From Nymphaea colorata (lineage: Eukaryota; Streptophyta; Magnoliopsida; Nymphaeales; Nymphaeaceae), in contig NC_045139.1 of NCBI RefSeq assembly GCF_008831285.2, forward strand, positions 13,746,354 through 13,810,353: DNA of 64,000 nucleotides, in the 5' to 3' direction. Numbering within the stretch: position 1 is the first letter of the stretch; every line of letters begins with the position of its first letter. Below, in pieces: positions 11,243 to 22,526 of the stretch. Made by a program: the position numbers and the translations under genes. Under the pieces are notes generated by a model, which was not told the origin of the DNA, made no database searches, and worked only from the letters and a program-made list of their open reading frames with translations.

Positions 11243-14200
11243 CTATTGGTTTATTGCCTCACCTAAATCCGCCATGCTCTCAAGCTTTGCAATAGCTTCA
11301 AGGAGGGATTTCTCATGCTCCTGTATACAAAGTCAAGTTCACGTGGATGTCAATTTCTGCTAACATTTGATCCTCGAAGAAGGGGGAAAAAAAAAGCTCT
11401 ACTAAAAGGAAATGCTAACGAGTATACTAGGAAGAGGGTTTTACTTTGAGAATCAACTTGGCCTTCTCCAGCAAAGCAGGATTAGGGTTTTCCACTCCAC
11501 ATACCCTCTCAACCTGTCCAACATAATTCCAGCCACAAGAAAAGGAAACTGAGTAATGCTCAACCAAGTCAAATGAACAATCTAGCACAAGCCAATGCAC
11601 AAAAAGGGGAGGAAGATACAATCCCCTCTTTGGCCTGAGATGGCAAAGGAGTGCACTAAATCCTTGAAAGGAAATACTCCAATTTGAATGAACAATCTTC
11701 CATAGAATTCAGGTATTAATGTACAATCCGCACAACAAATCAATAAAAATTAAGAAACAAAAACAGAAAACAAGAATTTTAATGGCTGTGAAATGTTTGT
11801 CACTGGACGCTAACTTGCGCTGTGTATTGAAAAATACAAAAGAAATATAGAGAAAACATAGATGCTAGACTCTCTGTCACTGTCTAAATGTTTGTGTTCT
11901 CGTTTATATGCCCCTTCATCAGCTAACTTCTCCATTCACTTCTTCTCTCAGGAGAGATCCCCATAAATATCATATAATGAGAGAACCATCGCATGCTCAG
12001 GCTAAGCAACTACTCTACAAGTTGTGCATCTTGTCATGACTTGAAAAACTTAAATCCATCTGACAGCATGCTGAACCCTTAATCTACAGGTGAAAAAATA
12101 GTCAACCTTCTTGAGATGACTTCTGCTGTAACATTTTTCTTGGTTTCTATATCATGAATGCTGGACACATTAGCGTCTAAGGATTTGTGAACCTCTTGTC
12201 AATGACCAAAACCACAGCTGACAACTGTCCTGGTCCAGCAGCCAAGAATGGCCAAGTCAGTTGACCTGGGCCAGAGGAATGAGAAGCCAATACACGATAA
12301 AAAATTTCATGCATTTCCTGGAAGTGATCCACTTGATAAAGTAATCAAACAAGAAACTTTATTGCTTCAAGATAAAAGCAATGCCCAGGGTATCTAGACA
12401 ATAGCCAAGTGCAGTGTTAATCTATGTTGAAAGGATATTGAAGCGTACTTGGACAACCCATTATTCAATTTCCACCCTACTGTGATTAGAGAAAGCAATA
12501 ATCATACTATTGTCAGGTACATGAACTCCTGCAAGGCATGGAGACCAGTGCCCATGCTGACAGTGCTTCATTCAAGTTACTTCTAATTTCCCAAGGGCCA
12601 CAAAATTCAATCCCAATAACCTTTAGTTAAGCAGATGCTATGGCAACTTGTTAATCCATATATTTTAATTAAACTCTGTATGCTTTCATCTAAACAATCC
12701 ATGAGTTTACATCGATAATTCATAGTAAACACTGCACAGAGCATTAAAATATTGAAAAGTAGACTTTTCATTTTTAGGAAACATGCATTAATTGTTTTCT
12801 GCAATGTTGTAACGTGTATCGGTCGGGCCGACCTATACATTGTACCATAACGTATCGTAAACGTAGCGTAGCGTATCGTAAATTAATTTTTTTATTCATA
12901 AAAATTTTTAAACAATAGAAAAATAGAGAAAAAAAATAGAAAAAATCCGTAAAATCAGGAAAAGCAAAGAAAGTTTCAGAAAAATGTGTTCTATATAAAA
13001 AAACTCATCACATCATTCATAAGCCATAATATATTAACAACACATTTAGAAATTAGAAATAAAAAATTAATAATAACATAACAAGCATCTATCACAACTC
13101 TAATGTTTAAACTTTAAAGTGTTTTAGATTACATTAGAAGTTCACAACATATAATATATCATGATTATCATCATTCAAGGTCGCATCGTCTCCATGGGGT
13201 CATGACTAAACCTTCTTCTCCACCAGTGAGTTCTCGCCTAAGTCAATGATTTATCACATAAATGGGCAATTTTTGTAGAAAAACTAGTAAAACTTCCCCT
13301 TCTCACAACTTTAAGACATGTTTAGAAAGATGAAGCAAGAGGTTCTTTTGTAAAAAAATACAAAATTTCATTTTATCCTGTATTGTACAATACAAGGGTG
13401 TATCAGCTATATCGTACGATATGGCCCCCGCATCGCACGATACGGGCAATATGTCTACGATACACAGTATGTGTTGTGTATCATAGGTGTATCATATAAG
13501 TTTTTTTTGAAACCTATACGAAACGTATCGCACGATACGGGCCCATATCATGCGATACCAATAACACAGGTTTTCTGTAACTATGTAGCATAGTTTTGCC
13601 AAAGAAATCCATTAGTTGCAAACTTGCCTTTCATCGTTGGGCGCATATATTTCCACACAACATCATATTACTTTTAGAATGCCATAAATTATAATGCCAG
13701 CTAACCACATAGTCATTGACTAACAGCATTTTTAGACAATGAAACCATCTTATTAAGTTCTTACCACACTAGAAAAGTTATATGTTCCCTAGCCTCCCTT
13801 TTGATTGGTACATTTAATGAGAGCTCGAATTCTTAAATTCTAGTGAACCATGAGTATGGAGGAGTCACTGTAGATCGGAACTGCTAATATCGCAATGCTA
13901 AATGAAAAACTATCCATTGCAATACATAACACAGGCACTTATTTTAAACAAAATCACCTCAAGTTTTGCAGTTAGAAATCAATCAGGCATAAAAGTCATG
14001 GTTATTGGGTTAATTCTTCAAAAATTAACCGTTACAATAAATAATAGAAGCACTTTTCAGAAAAAAATTTGCCTGAAGATATGTCAAGAATATCAGTCAG
14101 GTAGGAAAGTCATGCCTACTGGATCGATTCTAATTTGATATATTGAATTCGTCATAAATAACCAAATAAGTGCACAAGGATTTCAATACCGAAAGAAAGG

Positions 14201-16983
14201 GCAGAAGTCATTGAACTAGATGGCCATGCAATCACCTCACCTCATGAATGATCACATGTGTTTCACGAATCTCAATCCTGTCGGGTACTTTCTTCAAGCC
14301 ATCACCCATCGAAGGGGCGTAATGCTTGCCAGGATGTACTTTAAGTGAACCCCTTCCTTTACCTGTAACAGCCACCTCTCTGGTGTGCCCCATGGATTTT
14401 ACAGATTGTCCAACATTTCCTTCATTGACAAGCGCACCTTCACTCCACTGTTTGTCTCTTAAACGCCCCTTATCATAGTAAGCAACCATAAAATACATGC
14501 ATGAGTCAAAGGCACAAAGGTTCAAGACACATATCATGGAGATTACACAAAAATTGCAATCAGTGAAAGGAAGTGCAATACACAAACATATTTGAGTTGA
14601 TAATATACTGAGGCTCGAAGCAGAAACAGTAGCATATAAACGACAGGACATTGTAACAAGCTACAAATAATGCAGCATCAAAAATATCTTCACTGTTAAG
14701 TGAACATACACTATACAGTAAGGAGTCACCTTTACCGGTTGTAAGCCTGCAGAAGGTTGTAGATGAGACATATAATTTGGAGAAGCTGATGGAAGCATGG
14801 ATGAGGATTGAACGCGAGGTAAACAGTTTGGAGATGCTGTGAAATGGGCCATCTTCAGTTTCTTGTGAGCATTCACAAGTGTTGGACCAGGCACCAGACC
14901 AGATGCATAAGTAACATTTGGCAACAGCTCATGTGAGCCTTTAGTTCCTTTTCTCCACTCCCTGAATTGACATATTGGAAAAAACATATGAACTTAGGCA
15001 TATGCACGTATATATACAGGAGAGAGTCAATAATCTGAAACCTTATGTGCCGGACCAAGTCATCAGAGTCAACTGTTGCTAAGCTTTCTATATGCTCAAC
15101 CTCTGAAACCTTAAGCTCATGTCTCAGCTGAGATATGAGTTTCTCTTTCCCCTGAGAAGCATAATTTTGGCATTCAATTTCATATCCAAGAACATGGATC
15201 GAAAACAAACTCAAAGGAAAAAGGCTTAAGCAGCAGAGTTGCTCAAGCTGGACAGCTGAAGCCAAAGGTATGAAACTCTTATTACACCATAAACAAATTT
15301 AATAACGTGCATACTATATTAAGGTTTGTACCCAAGAAAGATCATCCGATTGAGCAATAAAAGCTTTTAAAACAGCATTATATGCCTCCATTTCTAAGTT
15401 ATGGATTTGTTCTTCCATATCAGGTGAAGCACCTCCATGAGGCATTGATGCTGCTGGGGCTCTCATATTCTCAGTCATCCGCATAATTCCCCTACTAAAT
15501 CTGTTGACTTTTTGCACAGGGAGATCATCATCTGTACCTGTTGCGAAACAAAAAAGGGCTTAAGTGGTCAAGTGATCACCATCATCAATAACAACTTCCC
15601 TTACCGCAATACATTATATATTGGTAGGAAAAATCACTAGCCCATGTGACAGGAAAATTATCAAAAAACAAAATAACGAAGACCACAAGTTCAAGAGAGA
15701 AACAGGAGAGTATGAAAAAGAATGAGACTGAGACTAAAAACATAGATATAAAAAAAAAAAATCGTACAATCCTAATCATTTTTCCCATCAGGCATCGCTG
15801 ATAGAGATGCCTTCAATCTTTGTTGAATCAAGAAGAATAGTTACACGGCAACAAAAGATCCACATAGGACACCCCAAAAAACAAAGTTAAAATAATCAAG
15901 TTTTTTGTCATTCAATATTTTTCCAGGTGGAAAGTAGTCCAGTCAGCTCATGATAGATCATAAATAAAGGTCTCCAAAGTTCCAAATCACTGAATAGGGA
16001 GGGTACATGCTGTTTAAGCATACACGTCAGACATGGAACAATCAGAAAATTAAAGTCAAATCTATTACACCAGTTACTGTTGCCTGTTGCAGATACACAC
16101 ACTAGGACAGTAAAACGAAAGGACCAATCTATTTATCGAAATCTAAAGAAAGGAATGAACAAGTTACAAGAGCAATCAAACAAGAGAATGCTTCAACAAG
16201 AATGCCATGTTCAATATTTCACCAGAACAAACTAAATTCAAGTGTTTTTACAGATATTTTCTTTAAAAGATCGACAATTTCCAGAATGAATTCTTCTCCT
16301 TTTCCCTTTTACAAGTCTTCTAATTATGAACCCAAAAGATCTCCAAGCAGTTTGCATAAGTCGTAATCTATGTCAAACTCCAACGATAACAAATTTCAAG
16401 AAGCTTTCCGATAAGTGGGAGAAAAAAAGACTGGAAATTGACAACCATCATAAGCAAACAGAAAAGCGATAATAGAAATCCACACTAAAACATAGGCACA
16501 AAAAGAGCTACTCTAATCAGAAGCAGACACCCTTCTCAGCATCCAACACAAACAACTACGCCGGAGGCAGAATAATAAACAACTCATTTGAATCTCGATC
16601 CCTTTAAAACCAACGTCACAACTTCAAACCGAACCATAAGGAGAGAAACGGCTCGATGTCCATCTTTTTCTCGAACAGGCTTATAAACCAAAGAGCTAGA
16701 ATAAACTAGCCGGCGGTACCGTCAAAGTTAAAATGAAACCCTACGTCACACTAGAACAAAAAAGACCGGAAATCCTATACCTGGAGAGAACCATTTCACT
16801 CGGAATCTCAAAACAGACGACCCAAGAAGCCTACGAGCTTAATTAATGGCGTTCTCGCCCAAAAATTGGCCACTAAAATATCAAAGAAGAAACAGCATTG
16901 AAAACACATGAACACCTGCGGACTAGCAGCGCAAGAGCTTCCGCAAACGTAAGTCATAACATCAAAAGCGAACAACATGAAAT

Positions 16984-17015
<32 letters not shown>

Positions 17016-17046
17016 GACCACTGCTATCGGGTTTTCCATATTCCAT
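11243..17046 (-). CDS. EML: EMSY-like (EML) protein with ENT domain, without Agenet/Tudor domain
   Basis: Seven exons fit in phase: 17046-17019, 15537-15332, 15151-15042, 14961-14730 (or 14736), 14468-14241, 11513-11445 and 11320-11243, giving about 316 aa. The start MEYGKPDSSG plus TDDDLP is the conserved EML N-terminus. An ENT domain covers about 52-135 (EAYNAVLKAFIAQSDDLSW, then LISQLRHELKVSEVEH). The C-terminus has the conserved EML helix (VERVCGVENPNP, then EHEKSLLEAIAKLESMADL). ENT proteins bind chromatin factors; EMLs act in plant immunity and chromatin regulation. The Agenet/Tudor module that most EMLs carry between these parts is not found in any intron or exon. The first exon codes only nine residues, and its donor (G|GTCTCT) opens directly into a CT microsatellite. 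The exon 5 acceptor is weak and is the least certain junction. Confidence 0.85.
12813..13560. mobile_element. Putative non-autonomous DNA element with GTATCG/CGATAC-rich ends, in an EML intron
   Basis: Both ends are rich in GTATCG and its complement CGATAC, repeated and partly palindromic (12818-12885 and 13385-13560), around an AT-rich core without coding capacity. Reading the right end in reverse gives a start similar to the left end, as expected of degenerate inverted termini. It lies in the 2.7 kb intron between EML exons 5 and 6. I cannot define exact ends, a target duplication or a superfamily. Confidence 0.4.
16987..17017. repeat. (GA)n microsatellite at the EML exon 1 splice donor
   Basis: GA repeat on the plus strand, CT on the transcribed-sense strand of EML. 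The donor GT at 17018-17017 is directly joined to it. Confidence 0.9.
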
Positions 17047-19086
17047 CAGCGAGGCGGAGTCAAACAACCATAGATGGAGGAACGGCAGAGGGACGTAAAA
17101 GGCTACAGCTGAGCCGCCGTTGGCCGGAAAGCTTAGAGGGCAGGCAAGGGGTTTCCGGCGAGCCGCCGGTCTCCGCGTGTGCGTCGGAATGGCAAAAATG
17201 GAAAACGGGTCGCCAAAATGGGAGGGGTTTGGAAGGAGCGGTATGGGTCAATCCCGTTTCCCGGTAGATCCTTATCATAACGCCCTCAACCTTCTTCGAA
17301 ATTACAGAAGCGTTGCCACCGAAAAAGGATGCACGGGGGTAAAGAAAATGACCAAAAAGGACCACAATCTCCGGGTACGGCAAGGTCGTTCCACACGTAA
17401 TTTCGCCTCCAAACTCAGGGGCGCTTCTGTCATTCAGAAAACCACTTCCGCTTCTAACATTGGACTAAAAGATATTGTATTGGGCATTCTGGGAACTGCG
17501 GCATGTAATGGTTGCGGGGATAAAGTGGGAAACAGCTTCGTTAATCAGTTTCCGCTGAATTTTCCCGCGAATTTATTTGCGAAGGAAATGAACAATAATG
17601 CCCCTAGCTTTTCAAAGTAAATAACCGCTTCTCCCCTTTCCCCCTTTTTTCTTTCTCATTAATGAGCGGCAAACTCAGGCCGCTGGCTCTTGGGTAAAAA
17701 CCAATAACTAATCCATCGATTATTTTTTGTTAGATGTAAGATGACATAGGTAAATGTGATTGAATATCAGTTCATATTAAATAGAAAAAAGAAAAAACTT
17801 GTTTGTTCAGGCCCAGGACTGTTCCAAACGAATCCATGATAAACGAATAAAAAACACTAGACATGTTTTAAGACATTTGATAAGAAGAATACTGTCTTCT
17901 AAGAATTCATATTACGTTAAGTACGTGTGTCGAAAATACGCACTTTAAAAACGGCAGTCCTTGTATTTGACAAATAAAAAAACAGCATTCGTAGTCGCAG
18001 AATACTTCATAAAGCAATATATATGATGAAAATTTTGTCTTTATATTATGTACCAAACACTCTCTTATTTAAGCAAAATCATTTCAAGAACATTATAATC
18101 ATCTGGGCTCATGTTCCAAGTATGGCCAAAAATGCTGTAGAGTAAATGAAAACTATTCGTAGAAAATACTTTAACGAAATTAAACTTAGAAACGGAAAAG
18201 GAGAGAGGGAGTAACTGCCCACTAAATCGAGCTTGCCTGCCTGTCGTGCATGTTCACGCTGACGTGACTTCGCCAGATCTTATTCTTAACGAGTAAATAA
18301 AGTTGGTAACAGATTGCCCCAAAAATCTCCTGAAAAGGACCGAGAGACGAAGGATGCAAGAGAGAAAGAGCATCAAATAAGAGACCGGACGCACCAACCA
18401 GGAGAATTAAGAAGAAAGAGAAGACGACGAAGGAAAGAAATAAGTTTTTATAAGTTTTTTTCTATTTTCCTCTTGATTTTGCAGCTCCAAGTTGATCATC
18501 GGCAAGCAAGGACATCTAACATTGCCATAGAAATCAGCATTTCCGATTCTGCGTAGTTTCACAGAGGTGGTTTCTTTCTGTCATTCTGGTGCTCCTTGCT
18601 CAGAGAGAGAGGGAGAGAAAAGAAGAGTCATGCAATCCTTGCTCAGATCAATTTCAGTCGTTACCAGAAACGGTTTCCAATTGTAGATCCGGGGTCATAA
18701 AAACGACGGTTTTTCGAACGACTGCCTTTCCGGCGAGTTGGAATTCTGACCTCATCCTTCAAAGAAGTGGCCTCGAATCATTAGAAACGCCGTCTTCTAA
18801 CGTTGGTAGTCCTCCAAAAGGCTCTTTCACGAGTACCCATCCGGTGAAATTCGCCCCGGGGCTCCGGCTTGCTTTTGCTTGGTCTTAGTCGATCATAAAC
18901 CCGCAACTGTTCAACTGCCGTTCATCCGAGATAGGAAACAAGCTACGTAATACAAAACAGCCAGCCGTCTCTCACCTCATCCTTCTGCAGTACGCCGTGA
19001 AGGAATATTACGTTCCAGTTGACAGCCTTCCAGAGGGCCACTTCCCTGCCATCCAGTCCGTTCTCCGTTCACACCCTTCCCGGAAA
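17047..19086. other. Divergent spacer between EML and GH17 genes
   Basis: About 2 kb containing the promoters of both divergent genes. A GC-richer part (17050-17640) lies next to the EML start. Purine-rich DNA (18310-18440) precedes the GH17 gene and may belong to its 5' leader. No open frame has a recognisable product. Confidence 0.5.
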
Positions 19087-21683
19087 ATGCTGGTCCCTCG
19101 GTTTCTGACGTGCTTCTGTTGGCTATTTTCCTTGAGCGTCTGCGTCAAGGGGTTGGGAATCAATTGGGGGACTCAGGCGACTCATCGGCTGCCGCCAACA
19201 GTCGTGGGGCAGCTGCTGAAGAACAATGGCATCACCAAGGTAAAGCTGTTCGACGCAGAAGAGTCGGTGATGAGCGGACTGGCGGGGACGGGGATAGAGG
19301 TGATGGTGGCGATCCCGAACAAGATGCTCGCGGCCATCGCCGGCGACCCCGACGCAGCAAAGCAATGGGTACGGCGCAACGTCACGCGCTACAACTTCAA
19401 CGGTGGCGTCAACATCAAGTGAGTTCTTTCTTCTCTTCAAACATTTTCCGACGAAAGAGTAGAGACTCCGGCACGGGCTCATGAATTTAAACAACACAAC
19501 GCAGAATTAGTTAGGTACCAAGCATGTTCGCTTGCTTTACAAATAGGCACTATAAAAACAAACAGCAAAAACACATTTTAGATCAATCCGTAATATGTTT
19601 GAATACCAAATTTAACGAAGACCCTCACGAAAAAGTTCGAGCAATAAAATTACTGGTTGAAACTTGATTCAAGAACTTCTACCTGTCATCCTCCATCTTT
19701 TCTTATGCCTAACTGACCACCAATTGTAATAACTTCATGGCGAAACCTTTGAGAACACTTCCATGGTAACCTTGACAAACCAATTCTTCTACTGAACAAT
19801 GTATTCGCCTCAATTTTTTCTTGGTGTTCTTTTTGCAAAGGTTTAGCGGTCATACCGTTAATCGAACAGCTAAAAAAGGGATAGAAATGACCAAATCCAA
19901 TGGAACGGATGCTGTTTTTGAATTTGAAAAAAATTAAAAAGTTTAAACTTCAATAGAAACCGACAGAAAATAATTAAAACAAACATTTAAAAATGAATTC
20001 AAAAGGTTTATGAAGCATTAATAACAATAGAGAAATGATGATTTATAAGGTCCACTTAATTGCAAAAGAATACTTAGTCACTATGAAATAATAAGGAAAC
20101 TAAATAGCTTGCAATTTTTAAACAATCCAAGCTGAGTCCGTCTTCCACTCATTGAATTACTTCATTTAACTAATTCGTGTCAAATAGGCCGACTCAGACA
20201 AACTTGTATCGGTTTAGCAACCGTGGGTACTAACTAGCATCTGCCTTTACGAACAAAAAAAAGACGAAAAAATGCTTTAATTCTCAAACAATTAAACTCT
20301 AACTTAGCAACCGAAGCGTTTCATCGTCCAACATATAAAAGGGCCCTCTTTCGGTTGCGTTTTATGCAATCTAATTAGCAGTTCAGCTTCTAAGGTTTTC
20401 CTTTCTATCAGGCAATTCAATTCTGCAACTTCTGTTTTCCAGATACGTCGCAGTGGGGAATGAACCCTTTCTTAAGTCATACAATGGCACCTTCGACAAC
20501 GTCACTCTCCCCGCCCTTTCAAACATCCAAGCTGCGTTAAATGATGCAGGCCTGGGAGAGCAGATCAAGGCTACTGTGCCTCTTAATGCTGACGTCTACG
20601 ACTCTGAATTCCCATCTGCAGGAAAATTTCGTCCAGACATTAGCAGTAAAATGGTAAACGTTAACGAACGTACTGTTTTCATGTTTTCGCCACAGAAAAA
20701 TCTTTCAGCTTTCTCTAGTTATTGCCGCCAACCATCTTCTCGCTTCCTGTTTGCATGATCGCTTGAATATTAATGCAAAGATTGGGTTTCAACAGGCAGA
20801 AATGGTTCAGTTTCTTAACAACAGCGGCGCGCCATTCACCGTCAACATCTACCCATATCTCAGCTTGTATGACAATGAAAATTTCCCCATTGACTATGCC
20901 TTCTTCGATGGCACCAACACTCCACTCACCGACCCAGCCAGTGGGGTTTCTTACACCAACGTCTTTGACGCCAACTTTGATACATTGGTCTCGGCACTGA
21001 AGGACGCTGGTGTGCCCAATCTGCCCATAATTGTGGGCGAGGTAGGCTGGCCTACTGATGGAGAAAAGAGCGCCACTGTGGCCAATGCCAAGAGGTTCTA
21101 TGACGGCCTGCTCAAGAAGTTGGCCCAGAATGTGGGCACCCCTTTAAGACCAGGATACATCGAAGTTTTTTTGTTTGGCTTGATTGATGAAGACGCCAAG
21201 AGCATAGCACCAGGCAACTTCGAGCGCCATTGGGGAATCTTTACCTTCGACGGCCAGCCAAAGTTCACCATGGACCTCATTAATGGCACGGACACGAACA
21301 AATCGCTCGTCCCAGCGACCAACGTGGAGTACCTGCCGCAACAATGGTGCGTTCTTCGTCAGGATGCCGACAACCTCACGGCAATAGCTGATAATGTGAA
21401 CTACGCCTGTCAATACTCTGACTGCACTGCACTCTCGTATGGCTCGTCCTGCAGCAACTTGGATGTTCGATCGAATGCTTCATATGCTTTCAATATGTAC
21501 TACCAGGTCCAGTCCCAGGTCGCTGGCAGCTGTGATTTTCAGGGCCTTGCGACGATGACCACCCAGAATGCTTCGCAGGATGGTTGCATTTTTCCGATTC
21601 AGATACAGGCTTCCTCCTCTAATCGGATGACCACCCCGTCCCAATTCATGGTAGTTGCAGTGGCAATTTTTTTAGCTCTGTAA
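19087..21683 (+). CDS. ZET: GH17 beta-1,3-glucanase with X8 (CBM43) domain and GPI signal, ZERZAUST-like
   Basis: Three exons (19087-19418, 20443-20653, 20796-21683) join in phase to 476 aa. Residues 1-22 form a signal peptide. The GH17 barrel (about 24-345) starts [16 protein letters not shown], a start typical of the ZERZAUST/At1g64760 subgroup. The acid/base Glu lies in AVGNEP (E118), the nucleophile in VGEVGWP (E263), and a DEDAK motif follows at 312-316. An X8 domain follows (about 363-446) with the WCV start and Cys pattern that binds beta-1,3-glucan. The Ser/Thr-rich end and hydrophobic tail (464-476) fit a GPI anchor. The protein is therefore expected on the outer face of the plasma membrane, where this family trims callose or acts in cell-wall-linked signalling. 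The symbol rests on the N-terminal match and on PNSB2 lying nearby; another member of the same clade is possible. Confidence 0.92.
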
Positions 21684-22526
21684 TATCTTCCTTTAGTTTA
21701 CTGGATTTACTGTAGGATATTATTGTGATTTATATTCGATCTCCCTCCCTCTTTCTTTTTGCTAAAGTGCTTCCCTTCTGGTCATATATTTTTTCCAATC
21801 TAAATGAGATTTGGCTGCGGAGTGCTGAAAGGGGTTGAAAAACGTCTTATTCTGGAGAAACTGAGACGCATTTCTTTGGACGCAAGGAGACCTCGGATAA
21901 GTAAAGCTGCGACCAAGTTTTTTATCAACCATTAGGAGCCATTTATGCTAACGTAACATTTTTCAAATACGTATTCCTTCTACACCCTTGGACAGCATAT
22001 GAGATACGTTGGAAGTTCATATGCAGATAAAAATACTACTTCCCAGAATCAATCCTGCTCTTCGGATGATGAACATAGAAACAAACCCATAAAGGGCACT
22101 AATAGTTACAGTGCTTAGAGTATGGATTGGAACTCCTAATTAGATATTTTTTATGTTTAAAAAGCTAAATATTCAGCCCTAGTTGCTAATCAAGGAAGGA
22201 TTAAAGTAAAATCTCGATGAGTGCGTTGCTAGTATTGATGGCAGAAGACGCTCATATTCGTGAAATTGAAAATGAATTATAAGAAAAAGATAAAAGCAAA
22301 AAAAAAGAAAGACATGAATTGCTAACGGAGTTCAAGACATGAGCGAAGCAGTAAAGCAAAAAAAAAGGGGTGGCCTTGCAACCCCATGTCATAGCAGATC
22401 TTGTCCACAAAAAACACAATGGGCACTAGGTCTATCTCAATTTCTAGACAATAATAAGCTGAAGTCTTTCATAGGCAGCAGGACATCTGATTTCTGAGCA
22501 TAATTCGGTACATGGAAGGTCAATGT
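21684..22526. other. Spacer between convergent GH17 and eL43 genes
   Basis: The two genes point at each other, so this stretch should hold both 3' UTRs. AT-rich; nothing else seen. Confidence 0.5.

Noticed and set aside
17120-17620. 166-codon plus-strand open frame between EML and GH17
   Set aside because: No ATG-fixed start, no domain, lies in the promoter region of two divergent genes; composition not protein-like.
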